From: Metarhizium brunneum
Lineage: Eukaryota > Ascomycota > Sordariomycetes > Hypocreales > Clavicipitaceae
Direction of reading: 5' to 3'
DNA: 64,000 nt
NCBI RefSeq assembly: GCF_013426205.1
Contig: NC_089422.1
Location: 8,397,001 to 8,461,000 of the forward strand
In this document: positions 11,790 to 21,496 of the stretch, one piece after another
Layout: each line of letters begins with the position of its first letter
Numbering within the stretch: position 1 is the stretch's first letter
Notes under the pieces: generated by a model
The model's database searches: none
Told to the model about the DNA's origin: nothing
Seen by the model: only the letters and a program-made list of their open reading frames with translations
Made by a program: the position numbers and the translations under genes

Positions 11790-13064
11790 ATGTCCATTGA
11801 CCTGAACTGGGAAACACTAACCAGTGGCCCAGATGGCGACGCCCTCGCCGAACGCATCAGGTCCTTCATCCACGACAAGTTCCAAACAGTCCCACTCCCT
11901 CGGTTTATTAGGTCTGTCACCGTCCATGGATTCGACTTTGGCACCATACCACCGGAGCTGGAACTAAAGGACATTACGGACCCGCTTCCTGACTTCTACG
12001 AGCAAGAGCTAGGAGAGGACGAAAGTGATGATGATTTTGGAAGCGACGAGGAGGCAGCGGCGCATCTTGCTGCCGAGCGGGCCAGGCATGCTCTCGCCGG
12101 GAACAGGAAGCGCCCCAGCGGCATCAGGACCGCGTTGAGGAGCGACTTTGCGGGACACGATTTGGGAAGTCCGTTTCTGGGAACGTCTACCCCGGGTATA
12201 TTAGGCGGTCCGGGTCTGAACTACCTCCAAGGCCATCTGGGCACGGGCACGCATACACCCCTGGCAGCCGTCGCAGGCGCCCACCTCGGAAACTCATGGA
12301 TGGCCCCCGGCGCCCTCGACTCCTCCGACTTCGCCCACGCTGCAAGCCATCACAGAAACCCCTCGCAGAGCAGCATATCCGTTGACAACTTCTCCGTCAA
12401 CCTGGAAGGCACATCGCCGCCGCTACGCGAGAAGTCCAGCGTTTCAACGCTCGCCCCCACTGCAGTGAGCATGTCTCGGCCTCCCACCCGAGACACACAT
12501 CTCGTTGATTCTGCTGTTGACGAAGGCGATGATGGACGGCACGCGGCACTAGACGCGAGTGCTGTTGATGACGGTTTGGCGGCGCATAGGAGAGAGCCGA
12601 GGGTGGAGGATGTTCAGGCTGTGTTTCGGATATGCTACGCAGGGGATATTCGACTGAATCTCACGGCAGAGATATTACTGGATTATCCTATGCCGAGCTT
12701 TGTTGGCATCCCGCTGAAGCTGAACATTACGGGGCTGTCATTTGATGGGGTGGGTGTGTCGGCAAAGATTAGGAAGCGCGTGCATTTTTGCTTCTTGAGT
12801 CCCGAGGATGCCCTGGCCGCTGTTGGGTCGGTGGACGGGGGCGAGGGTGGTGAAAGCAGTAGAGGGGAGCAAGGCGCGAGGAAGAACACCAGGTTCGGGG
12901 GCTTGCTGCAGGAGATCAAAGTTGAGAGTGAGATTGGTGAGAGAGAAGGCGGGAAACAGAGCCTCAAGAACGTCGGCAAGGTGGAGAGATTTGTGTTGGA
13001 GCAGGTGAGGCGCATATTTGAGGAAGAGTTTGTATATCCTAGTTTCTGGACGTTCTTAGTATAA
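11790..13064 (+). CDS. MDM12: Mitochondrial distribution and morphology protein 12 (ERMES subunit)
   Basis: Mdm12 is the cytosolic subunit of the ER-mitochondria encounter structure. Its SMP domain binds phospholipid and bridges Mmm1 on the ER to Mdm34 on the mitochondrial outer membrane. The frame opens upstream at 11670, but I chose the ATG at 11790 because its context (gccgccATGtcc) is near perfect and it gives the family N-terminus [13 protein letters not shown]. The product is 424 residues and needs no intron. The SMP domain is split: the first part covers residues 1-75 ([20 protein letters not shown]), and the second part begins near residue 270 ([20 protein letters not shown]) and runs to the end ([11 protein letters not shown]). 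An acidic, Gly/Ser-rich linker separates them, as is usual in filamentous fungi. The gene is convergent with VPS28, 128 bp away. Confidence 0.95.
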   Translation: MSIDLNWETLTSGPDGDALAERIRSFIHDKFQTVPLPRFIRSVTVHGFDFGTIPPELELKDITDPLPDFYEQELGEDESDDDFGSDEEAAAHLAAERARHALAGNRKRPSGIRTALRSDFAGHDLGSPFLGTSTPGILGGPGLNYLQGHLGTGTHTPLAAVAGAHLGNSWMAPGALDSSDFAHAASHHRNPSQSSISVDNFSVNLEGTSPPLREKSSVSTLAPTAVSMSRPPTRDTHLVDSAVDEGDDGRHAALDASAVDDGLAAHRREPRVEDVQAVFRICYAGDIRLNLTAEILLDYPMPSFVGIPLKLNITGLSFDGVGVSAKIRKRVHFCFLSPEDALAAVGSVDGGEGGESSRGEQGARKNTRFGGLLQEIKVESEIGEREGGKQSLKNVGKVERFVLEQVRRIFEEEFVYPSFWTFLV

Positions 13065-13192
13065 GCACCATGGGTTGAAGCCAGGCGTTACGGTGGTTCA
13101 GTACGTCATGTGAATACATGCAATGAATCTAAAATATGGAACATGTCCCAGCATCCGATATTTGCATGTCATCAACGTTGCGCCTTAGGGCT

Positions 13193-14024
13193 TCATGTCA
13201 GTGTTCTTCTGAATCCCTGATATGCCTGCTGAATGTCCAATTCCAGCTCCCTGGCTTGCTGCTCGCTCAACTCATCCGAGGCCTTCATCTGATTAAGCGT
13301 AATTAACCACTGCACAATTTTGCCTCTATTGTCAAAGTCCTGGTCTGTGACGCGGTTTACAGACTGAATCACATCGGATAATAGGGGATGTAGCTGGTCT
13401 TTAGACAGCATGCCCAGCTTGACAGCGTCGAGAAACGTGATGAATTCTTGAGTGGCTTCGAGGATGAGTACACCGCTGGTATTGTTGGCAGCTGAGGAGG
13501 CTTGCTGGCTGGGGGCAGAGGACGATGCCGTTACGGTGGTCGAAGGCATGCCTACACGGAGACGTTCGGTGGCACGAGGTGCCTGGAGCTGAGGATCGTC
13601 AGTATTGAATAATATGACACCATTTCTCGAAATGTGGTGAAGCCTACATCCCACTTGGCTTTGAATTCTTCTAGGCCCTGGAACTCGGCGGCGATGGTCT
13701 CGTCTGCCAAAAGCGCCTTGTACTGGCGCAACGATCGCTCGCAAATCTCGGTGTATTCTGCTTCGGGAATCGCATCCTTCAGAAAAGCCTTTTCGAGCTC
13801 GTCAAGCGTCACGATGATGCTGAACAGCTCCGCGAGGGAGTCTTGGAGATCACGCTCAGCTCGAGAGCCTGTCAGCTTGACTTCCTGGGTGGGGTGTTAG
13901 GTCAACAGTCGGACGGCCAGACGTTCTAGAGCTGAGATACCTCATCTAGGTTAATTGTGGCTGAGAAGCTGCTATTAGGAACATAGCTATGCGGCGTCGG
14001 CGCATAGCCTTGTCGAGGAATCAT
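13193..14024 (-). CDS. VPS28: ESCRT-I subunit Vps28
   Basis: Vps28 is part of ESCRT-I, which sorts ubiquitinated membrane proteins into multivesicular bodies. Its C-terminal domain recruits ESCRT-II. Three exons are needed: 13941-14024, 13648-13884 and 13193-13588, giving 238 residues, the normal length. The start MIPRQGYAPTPHSYVPNSSF uses the ATG at 14022-14024 (ccaccATG). Intron 1 (56 nt) joins INLDE to EVKLTGSRAERDLQ. Intron 2 (59 nt) joins EEFKAKWD to LQAPRATERLRVGMPS. The N-terminal core (SLAELFSIIVTLDELEKAFL, with a downstream YTEICERSLRQYK) and the four-helix C-terminal domain (about residues 145-238, DAVKLGMLSKDQLHPLLSD) are both recognisable. The gene shares a 309-bp divergent promoter region with NOC2. 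Confidence 0.95.
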
Positions 14025-14333
14025 GGTGGCGGGTTAAGGTGGCACATTGAGCTCACCTTGACGACGCGCAACGGGTTCGAGAAGTCCGCGGCCAAGTTGT
14101 CGGCGCTTGGTGAGGGATGACGATGGCCGGCAGATTGTTGGCAGAATGGGTCCCACCGCCTGCTCCTGGCGGCGGGGCTGGTACTATCGATAAGCCAAAT
14201 CCCGAAAATTTTTGGGAGGTGTTGGCATTGACCAGACGGGTTGGCCTCAAAAAACCCGGCTCATTCATCACTCCATTAACGTACACCTGCGGGCCAATTT
14301 ATCACCACTCGTCGTGGTGAGATACTGCCAACC
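14025..14333. promoter_or_regulatory. Shared divergent promoter region VPS28/NOC2
   Basis: A 309-bp gap separates the start codons of two divergently transcribed housekeeping genes. No clear TATA box was seen. The gap is short enough that both core promoters must overlap or abut, and that is an inference from the layout alone. Confidence 0.5.
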
Positions 14334-16679
14334 ATGGGTCCCGTAAAAAAGAACCTCAAGGCGACCAAGAAATTCGAAAAGAACCACCTTAAGGGCGTTT
14401 TGGACAAGAGAAAGGCTGTTGCCAAGATCAAGCAACGACAGCAGGTCAAAGATAAAAAACAAACCCGACGAGCAAAGGACGCCGAGTTTTTCAAAGGCAC
14501 TGACGATGGATCCACTCCGGACAAGAGGTCGAATGGCGGCAAGGGAAAGCAGAGCGGCGAGATGAGCGTCGACGACTTTTTCCAGGGCGGATTCGACGAG
14601 ATTATTGACAGCAAGGAGAACAAAGCTGGCAAACTTGGCAAGCGCAAGAGAAGCGAGCCCAAGGATGACGAAGAAATGAGCGATGGAAGCGGCTCCGGTG
14701 TAGATATCAGTGGACCGCCAGCGGCTAGTGAAAGCGAGGACGGCAGCGAGGATGACGAAGATGGCGGTATGAGCAAAGAGACCATGGATAAGCTAGCCGA
14801 GAAGGATCCTGAGTTTTACAAATTCTTGAAAGATAACGATCCGGAAGCATTGGATTTTGACGACGACGCGGACTTAGCAGAGGTTGATGAACTCAGCGCC
14901 GGCGAGGATGAACACGAGGACGAGCAACCCAAGAAGAAGCAAAAGAAGGCCAAGGCCGCTGCAGAACAGGACCGAAAAGACGAAGAGCCTTCCCAGAGCA
15001 ATGAGCTGACTAAATCCACTGTTGCTAGCTGGCGAAAAGCCATGGAGGAAAAGAACTCACTGAGAGCAGCTAGACAAGTGGTCCTTGCATTCCGATGCGC
15101 CGCTCACTTGAATGAAGACGAGAATGATGAGGGCGAAACGCAGCAGCGATGGGTGATCAACAGCCCCGAAGTCTACAATGACATTTTGGTCCTGGCATTG
15201 AAACAGATTCCTGTGGTCATGAACCACCACCTGCCCATCAAGGAGTCTGCCTCTGGGAGAGCATACGCGCAGATCGAGACCAAGAAGTTCAAAACATTGT
15301 CAATTCTGCTCAAGTCCTACACCTCTTCCATCATGTACCTCCTCGGTACACTGTCCGATGACAAGACTCTCAAGCTGACCCTCTCATCCTTGACACCCAT
15401 TCTTCCGTACCTCCTCTCATTCAAAAAACTTGTCAAGGCCCTATCCAAAGCTGTTGTCAACTTCTGGGCCCAGCCGGCCAGTTCAGAAACCACCCGAATC
15501 ACAGCTTTCCTGGTCCTCCGCAGGCTCGTCGTAATCGGTGACAAGGGCATTCGTGAAATGGTCCTCAAAGCAACATACCAGGGGCTTGTCCAAGGCAGCC
15601 GCGTCACCAATCACAACACCATCGAGGGCATCAATTTGATGAAGAACTCGGCCGCCGAGCTCTGGGGCATCGACCCAGCGGTTGGATACACCACGGCCTT
15701 CACATTCATCCGCCAACTCGCCATCCACCTCCGCAACAGCATCGTCAACAACAAGAATGACTCCTTCCGCATGGTGTACAACTGGCAGTTTACGCACTCG
15801 CTCGACTTCTGGTCTTGCGTCCTGGCCGAGCACTGCTCGCCGCTCAAGGAAGCCGAGGCCGGCAAGGAAAACCAGCTCAAGCTCCTCATCTACCCCCTCG
15901 TCCAGGTCACGCTCGGCGCCATGCGTCTCATCCCCACGGCCATCTACTTCCCGCTCCGCTTCCACCTTATTCGCTCGCTGCTGCGCACCTCCCGCGCAAC
16001 AGGGACCTACATCCCGCTCGCCTCCCCGATCCTCGAGGTCCTCTCCTCGGCTGAGATGAAAAAGGCGCCCAAGGCAACCACCCTCAAAGCCTTCGACTTT
16101 GCCGTCGCCTACAAAGCACCCAAGTCGTATCTCCGCACCCGCATCTACCAAGACAACGTGGGCGAACAGATTGCTGAGCTGCTCAGCGAATTCTTCCTCC
16201 TGTGGTCCAAGTCCATTGCCTTCCCGGAACTAGCGCTCCCCGTCATTATCCAGCTGAAGCGGTGGCTGAAGCAGGCCCGCTCAAGGAACCAGGGCAATAA
16301 GAACGCAAAGCTTGTTTCCCAACTAGTCACTCTCGTACAGAAGCTGGAGGCGAATGCAAAGTTCATTGAGGAGCGCCGCGCCAAAGTAGACTTTGCGCCC
16401 AAGGACCGCGCGCAGGTGGATGCGTTTTTGAAGGATTTGGATGTGGCCAAGACGCCGCTGGGGGCATATGTCGTGAACCAGAGAAAGGCACGCGAGGAGA
16501 AGAACAGGATGTTGGAGGAGGCGAGGAAGGAGGAGGACAGAAAGAGGAGAGAGGACGAGAAAGGCGTCGTTGAGGATGAGAGCGACGATGAAATGGAGGT
16601 TGATGGTGAAGACGAGACCGACGAGGAAGACGACAATGACGCGGTTGAGCTGGAAGACGACGATGAAGACAGCGAGTAA
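14334..16679 (+). CDS. NOC2: Nucleolar complex protein 2 (Noc2, pre-60S biogenesis)
   Basis: Noc2 pairs first with Noc1 in the nucleolus and then with Noc3 in the nucleoplasm, and is required for maturation and export of the 60S ribosomal subunit. The intronless frame encodes 781 residues from an ATG in good context (ccaaccATGggt). The N-terminal 230 residues are alternately Lys-rich and acidic, as usual for nucleolar proteins. The Noc2 family core covers about residues 235-690, with NSPEVYNDILVLALKQIP, TAFTFIRQLAIHLRNS and VYNWQFTHSLDFWSCVLAEH. The tail is a Lys/Glu coiled-coil followed by a very acidic end. Downstream is the convergent coiled-coil gene at 17282. Confidence 0.96.
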   Translation: MGPVKKNLKATKKFEKNHLKGVLDKRKAVAKIKQRQQVKDKKQTRRAKDAEFFKGTDDGSTPDKRSNGGKGKQSGEMSVDDFFQGGFDEIIDSKENKAGKLGKRKRSEPKDDEEMSDGSGSGVDISGPPAASESEDGSEDDEDGGMSKETMDKLAEKDPEFYKFLKDNDPEALDFDDDADLAEVDELSAGEDEHEDEQPKKKQKKAKAAAEQDRKDEEPSQSNELTKSTVASWRKAMEEKNSLRAARQVVLAFRCAAHLNEDENDEGETQQRWVINSPEVYNDILVLALKQIPVVMNHHLPIKESASGRAYAQIETKKFKTLSILLKSYTSSIMYLLGTLSDDKTLKLTLSSLTPILPYLLSFKKLVKALSKAVVNFWAQPASSETTRITAFLVLRRLVVIGDKGIREMVLKATYQGLVQGSRVTNHNTIEGINLMKNSAAELWGIDPAVGYTTAFTFIRQLAIHLRNSIVNNKNDSFRMVYNWQFTHSLDFWSCVLAEHCSPLKEAEAGKENQLKLLIYPLVQVTLGAMRLIPTAIYFPLRFHLIRSLLRTSRATGTYIPLASPILEVLSSAEMKKAPKATTLKAFDFAVAYKAPKSYLRTRIYQDNVGEQIAELLSEFFLLWSKSIAFPELALPVIIQLKRWLKQARSRNQGNKNAKLVSQLVTLVQKLEANAKFIEERRAKVDFAPKDRAQVDAFLKDLDVAKTPLGAYVVNQRKAREEKNRMLEEARKEEDRKRREDEKGVVEDESDDEMEVDGEDETDEEDDNDAVELEDDDEDSE

Positions 16680-17281
16680 AGAGCATCATGTAGTATACAT
16701 TCTAGAACGGATACCTAATTTCCTTTGCTTCACGTTCCGTGACACACAATCATAAGCAAGGGCCATCATTGTTCGCATTCTTGACCTAACAAGCTAGGAT
16801 ACACACCGCATCTTCAAAACAAAACTCATTCTTGGCTTTTACCCAAAACTCCGTGGGGAAAACAAATATATATACCGATTGTCCAACGGGAATTGGAAAA
16901 GACTGGCGCCATGAAAATACACAATGCCAACGCCAATAACACTAATCCTTGATAACGGTCCGCAAATCCAACTCCATTTTCCCTGTGAGGTTCCATGAGT
17001 CCATTCTAGCAATGCTTTGCTCATAACAGTGCAGAGTTATCCTATGCCATTCCCTAAATCATGCATGTGTGCCGTCTGTTTTCAAGTAGTCTCTTGAATG
17101 CCTTCCCATGTCAACTGAGGCTGAGGCTGACCTCCATACCTTGTAATGCGCGTCGTAATATGTTGCTTTGAGCAGTCACATCCCGCGGCGGTGGCTGGAC
17201 ATTAATCTCCCTCATGGAAACGCTGAGTATCGCGTGTATTAACATGATGATAGAGAGATTATTGACTAAGTCTGAAAGGTT
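16680..17281. other. Intergenic between convergent genes
   Basis: A 602-bp stretch between the ends of NOC2 and the coiled-coil gene. It probably holds both 3' untranslated regions. No gene or repeat was seen. Confidence 0.5.
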
Positions 17282-19846
17282 TCATTTAGTGCGATTCATT
17301 AATCCTTTAAGACACACCCTGACACGGAGTGAGATAGCCGCGTCTTGATTCGTAAAGTCCTCAGATTGCAAGTCACCCGTGATGTCAACGTCTTCGTTGG
17401 TAAGATCCAACTCAGTCGTCGAAGGTGCCCTGGCATGTCGCCGCTTGCTGCCCCGGTTCGCTGTATTACCACTGTTTTTGTTTCGGATGACCGACTTCTC
17501 TGGGATCGAGAATTCCACAACTTTAGATGATGCGCGGGGCCTACTTTTAGATCGCTGTCGGTTGCTGCTTGTACGTCGGGAAGTATCCCGCGTTTCTTGT
17601 TCATTGGTGTAGCCTTGAGTGATCACTTCAGGTAGCGTGGGCGCGTCCTTAGTCGCTGTGGGCTCTGCAGGATGAGACTCACTCGTCTTGACAGGCTGTC
17701 GGTTGTTGCTTGTACGCTGTGAAATGTCCCGCGTTTCTAGTTCACTGGTGTAGCCCTGAGTGGTCACTTCAGGCAGGGTGGGCATGTCCTTAGTCGCTGT
17801 GGGCTCTGAAGGATGAGACTCATTCGTCTTAACAGTAATATCAGGAAGAAAGTACGCTGATGTCATATTTTCCTCCGTTTCTTCATCCAAACGACCAGAA
17901 ATCTCGTTCTTGTGTGATGGCCTGCAGTGGTCAAGCTGCTGTTTCAGGAAGTCAACCTCCTCCTTCATCTTGAGATTCTGTTCGTGAAGGTCATGAACAC
18001 TACGCTCGAAGCCCGAATTCTCTCGTCGAAGAATCTTATTTTCGTTGAAATACTTTTCATTGTGTCGGACCAGACTGTCGTTGTCTCCCTGCAGAGCTGA
18101 CTTTTCTTGTGTGATTGTCTCTACCGCCATACGGAGAGTGTCAATCTCTTCGCGAGCCACATCCAGCTCATGCTGGGCTGCATCGAGATTCTCGCGAAGG
18201 TCGTCATTTTCTTCCGCCAGTCTATGGTTGTTGGTGTGAAGAGACCGATTCTCAGCCAGTATAGAATCATTACGATTGCTCTTCTTGGCGCGAAGTGAAT
18301 CGATTTCTTCTCGCAGACGCTTCTGCTCCTTTCGCAAATTTTCGTTATCGGTGCGGAGAGATGCATTGTCGAGCTCCATCGCATCGCGGTTATGCTTTAG
18401 TGATAAAAGATCTCGGCGAAGAGTGTCATTATCCCGTCGAATGTGATCCGACGTTTCCAGTTGTTCCCGCGAAGTGGAAAGCTCCCTTTCTCGAACGCTG
18501 AGCTTACGAGTAAGCTTGCTAATATCTTCACACGCGTCCTGCAGTCGGCTAATAGCCCTATCACGTTCATGAGCGACAGCATCATTTGCAATTTCATTCG
18601 TGCTGATTTTTCGTGTAGCACTATCCAAGCGGGCTTGCAAAGTCGCAACCTCTAACTCAAGTTCTATACAAGACCGTGTTAATACTTTTAAAATCTGAAA
18701 GCTTAAAGACCAATTGTTAATCTTACTCTTCTTTTGTGCCATAATCTTGTCGCTTTGGTCATAGCCGCTTCCGCTGAATCTGCCGTGCCTGAGCTGAGCT
18801 TCCAGTCTTTCAACCTGAAGCTGTAGGCCCTCTGCATATTCCTGAACCTTATCATGGGCGGCTTGCAAAGAAACAATCTCATCGCGGATCATATCCATAG
18901 AAACAAATATTTTCTCTTCATCTTTGGGGACTTCAATGCCATCGACTTGTGCATGGGCAGCGGCAGAAGGCCGTTCCTGTCGATCATGGACCTTGCCATG
19001 TTTCACGAAAATTGGGACTCCGTTTTTCATGGAGCCGCTAAACTTGAGGGTACCAGTCACGAAGTCTCCAAGGTGAGAGACATCTGGCATAAAGAATGAA
19101 CGTACGTTAGACGCGTTATGGCTCGGGCTTGCGATGGAAGCTGGTGATGGTGGCACGGCGGTCAAGCTAGATTTGGCCGAGGACACGTTTGGGGAGTCCT
19201 GATCCGCATTTCTAGGGCTGAGAGAGGCTCGCTGGAGACGGTTAAAGGCATCTGTGATGGAGGAACGTCGCTGCTCATTTCCGACGGGCTCTGAAGGCGC
19301 TCGGGTGTGCGGCTTGGACAATGGGCTAGGGTTTTTCTGGGATTTCGTGGCGCCGTAATTGGAAACAGGTCTGGCGGGTGATTTGTCCAGGATGGAAGAG
19401 ATGTCGGATTCGTTGTCGACGCGGGGCTGCATTTCGGCACGTGTCTTGGTCGTAGAAGGCCAGATGTCCTGAGTTGAGTCATCAACGGCGAACTTGACGT
19501 TGGAGACAGGCGGCTTGTTCTCCTTGGACTGTGGTTTCCAGGGTCGTACATCGTTGGCATCATCAAAGATAGGTGCCTTGTTCGTATCGGGCTTGGAAAA
19601 GTATTCTGGCCACTTGCGGTGGGCAGCCTCCCAATTGACGGGAAGTTTTCTCGGGGCGGTAACACGAGCAATGTCCTCGTTGAGTCGCCGCGTAGACTCG
19701 CCGTCCGGGTCGGAAAAGAGTGACGACATGGTTACAGTGCCATGAGAGCCCGTGGAAGACGGAGGAGAATTGAAGGGATTGGCGCGGTTGGCATTCATTT
19801 CTCTAAGAATGCGTGAGCGATACCGATGTATAGCGTCGGTCTCCAT
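17282..19846 (-). CDS. Coiled-coil spindle pole body protein, Ppc89-like
   Basis: The frame is 854 codons from METDAIHRYRSRILREMNAN. The N-terminal 290 residues are Ser/Pro-rich and disordered. From about residue 310 to 660 the protein is almost continuous coiled coil. The segment around 560-650 (RHNEKYFNENKILRRENSGF, then HDLHEQNLKMKEEVDFLKQQ) resembles the centrosome-localisation domain of fission yeast Ppc89, a spindle pole body scaffold on which the septation machinery docks. The frame hides a likely 63-nt intron at 18664-18726 (GTAAGA...GTATAG, a multiple of three). Splicing removes 21 non-coiled residues (NNWSLSFQILK region) and restores the heptads, giving 833 residues. The C-terminus carries a tandem duplication of 47 codons and a basic SR-like patch. 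The coiled-coil call is firm, the Ppc89 assignment moderate. Confidence 0.62.
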   Translation of the reverse strand: METDAIHRYRSRILREMNANRANPFNSPPSSTGSHGTVTMSSLFSDPDGESTRRLNEDIARVTAPRKLPVNWEAAHRKWPEYFSKPDTNKAPIFDDANDVRPWKPQSKENKPPVSNVKFAVDDSTQDIWPSTTKTRAEMQPRVDNESDISSILDKSPARPVSNYGATKSQKNPSPLSKPHTRAPSEPVGNEQRRSSITDAFNRLQRASLSPRNADQDSPNVSSAKSSLTAVPPSPASIASPSHNASNVRSFFMPDVSHLGDFVTGTLKFSGSMKNGVPIFVKHGKVHDRQERPSAAAHAQVDGIEVPKDEEKIFVSMDMIRDEIVSLQAAHDKVQEYAEGLQLQVERLEAQLRHGRFSGSGYDQSDKIMAQKKSKINNWSLSFQILKVLTRSCIELELEVATLQARLDSATRKISTNEIANDAVAHERDRAISRLQDACEDISKLTRKLSVRERELSTSREQLETSDHIRRDNDTLRRDLLSLKHNRDAMELDNASLRTDNENLRKEQKRLREEIDSLRAKKSNRNDSILAENRSLHTNNHRLAEENDDLRENLDAAQHELDVAREEIDTLRMAVETITQEKSALQGDNDSLVRHNEKYFNENKILRRENSGFERSVHDLHEQNLKMKEEVDFLKQQLDHCRPSHKNEISGRLDEETEENMTSAYFLPDITVKTNESHPSEPTATKDMPTLPEVTTQGYTSELETRDISQRTSNNRQPVKTSESHPAEPTATKDAPTLPEVITQGYTNEQETRDTSRRTSSNRQRSKSRPRASSKVVEFSIPEKSVIRNKNSGNTANRGSKRRHARAPSTTELDLTNEDVDITGDLQSEDFTNQDAAISLRVRVCLKGLMNRTK
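17555..17830 (-). repeat. Tandem duplication of 47 codons inside the coiled-coil gene
   Basis: Bases 17555-17689 and 17696-17830 are near-identical copies with a period of 141 bp, exactly 47 codons, so the frame is kept. Both copies encode the pattern KT.ESHP.EPTATKD.PTLPEV followed by TQGYT and ETRD. They differ at scattered positions, so the duplication is not brand new. Confidence 0.9.
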
Positions 19847-21347
19847 GGCTCCAGTACGCGTTGTACGCGATGCCAGAGCTTAGGAGTCGACGAGTGGTAT
19901 TGAATAGATGCGAAGAGTGAATGGTGTTTGGGGTTTCCAAGTTGCAGGTCGTAAGGCAGCGCGTGTATGCGACAGGCGCGTATTCAATGGCGTGGGAGAA
20001 GGGCTTCGCAAAAGGCAGGAAGGGGCATGCGAGTTGCGGAAGCGCGTGCTGTTAACCTCCGATGCTGTTCATGAGGAGTGCGGATGTCAAGAGTAACTGA
20101 GAAACTCTGCAAGTTGGGCGAAGTGCAGAGGCGTTGTCATGGAGCGAGACACTCGAGGTACACCGAAGTTGGTGTGCAAAGTGAAGGATCCAAGGTCAAT
20201 CGTGGGGGATCTTGTCGTCGCGCGCTCTGGTTGGTGGGCATCGGCCTGTTTTGGGAGAAAGTAAACAAACCAGCTCAGCCAGTGGCGTCGTGTATAGAAA
20301 ACTCGCAAGTGGGGCGGGGATAAACGGACCAGTTGGCTGCATCTAGTGCCCAAGATAGGAAGGAAAGATGGAACTCTTTCAGCAGATTCAGCCATCAACT
20401 TGCCGTTGAACCTACTCCATGCCACTATTGAGATGGTCGTGTGAACCTCAAATGCTCATGTTCCCTTATTTCCAACTCGAGTTTTGCCATCGAGACTTCG
20501 GTGCCTCAGCTGGCCTTCGTCGGCATGACAAGCACGGTTGGTCATGTGTGAGCTAACCTGCACGAACCGACATAGTTGCACAGTCACAAGCTAGTAGTAC
20601 TACTAATACGCGTATCGCCAAGGCCAATGCATGAGCCGCGTGACGGAATTGCTTATTTTCGGTTGTATTGTTTGCATCTCATTTCTTTTTCCCATTTCCA
20701 CTCTACGTCCATCCGAAGGCTAGTACAGCATCCAGATGCGATGACAAGGGATGACACAAATTCCAAATCTGTTGAAACTCGGCTTCAAACAACGGTTTCG
20801 CAAGCCCTGCAGTACCATCGAGACGTAACCAAACACCAGTTAAACGTCCTCACATCCTCCAACATTCTGCTGTAACTAGCATATCCTTCAATTACTGTAT
20901 AGTATTTGGCAAGTGAAGGTTCTATGGTCAGCTTCTACTGGTTGATGATACGCCCTGCTGGGACTCGATCCCCTCCATTCAAAGCCGACACGCGACCACA
21001 CCCGCGTCAGTCAACTCCTGCTTACAGAGTACCAACTGACCGGCCGCATCACGACGACGCATGTCAAGTTGAGGGCTACTATTTATTCCTCTCATGACAG
21101 CGGCTCGGTATGCGGGACAAATTAAGAATTGCAACTCTCCCTTCAGGCTTAGCAAAAGCGCTGAATGTCTAATTTGCTGTGGGGACAAAATCGAGTTTCA
21201 AGGATCAATGTCTCAAGGCGATGCTTTGTCGTTACATGATTAGATGATCGTATTCGTCGGCACGCGGCGCGAGTGCGATCCTACCTCTCGCGGCATATCC
21301 TGTCAGCCCTTTATACCCCATGATACCCCTCTTACGATCCTTCGAGG
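19847..21347. other. Divergent intergenic region
   Basis: About 1.5 kb between the start of the coiled-coil gene and the promoter of the GH76 gene. Several open frames of 60-110 codons overlap in different frames and none has a recognisable domain. A tRNA-like B-box around 20955-20975 was examined and rejected. Confidence 0.45.
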
Positions 21348-21357
21348 CTATATAAAA
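21348..21357 (+). promoter_or_regulatory. Probable TATA box of the GH76 gene
   Basis: CTATATAAAA lies 140 bp upstream of the GH76 start codon, a plausible distance for a filamentous fungal core promoter. No other TATA-like word this good is found between it and the ATG. Confidence 0.5.
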
Positions 21358-21496
21358 TAAGGTCTCTCCGGCGACTCGGTAGGAGAAGTCGCCGTGGTTG
21401 GTTTCTGTGCTTGCTCGTCTTCTGAGCCGTGGCCTACCTGCAAGAACATACCGGCCGGCCTTCGATTGTCGCTGCATTTGATCGCCTTGGTGCAAA

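Noticed and set aside
15483..16151. 222-codon minus-strand frame inside NOC2
   Set aside because: Antisense shadow produced by GC-rich codon use. It has no domain, and NOC2 motifs are continuous on the other strand.
20950..21060. tRNA-like pattern on the minus strand (A-box-like GGTCAGTTGG and B-box-like GGATCGAGTCC)
   Set aside because: The T-arm stem has only three pairs, position 54 is not T, and the two ends do not form an acceptor stem.
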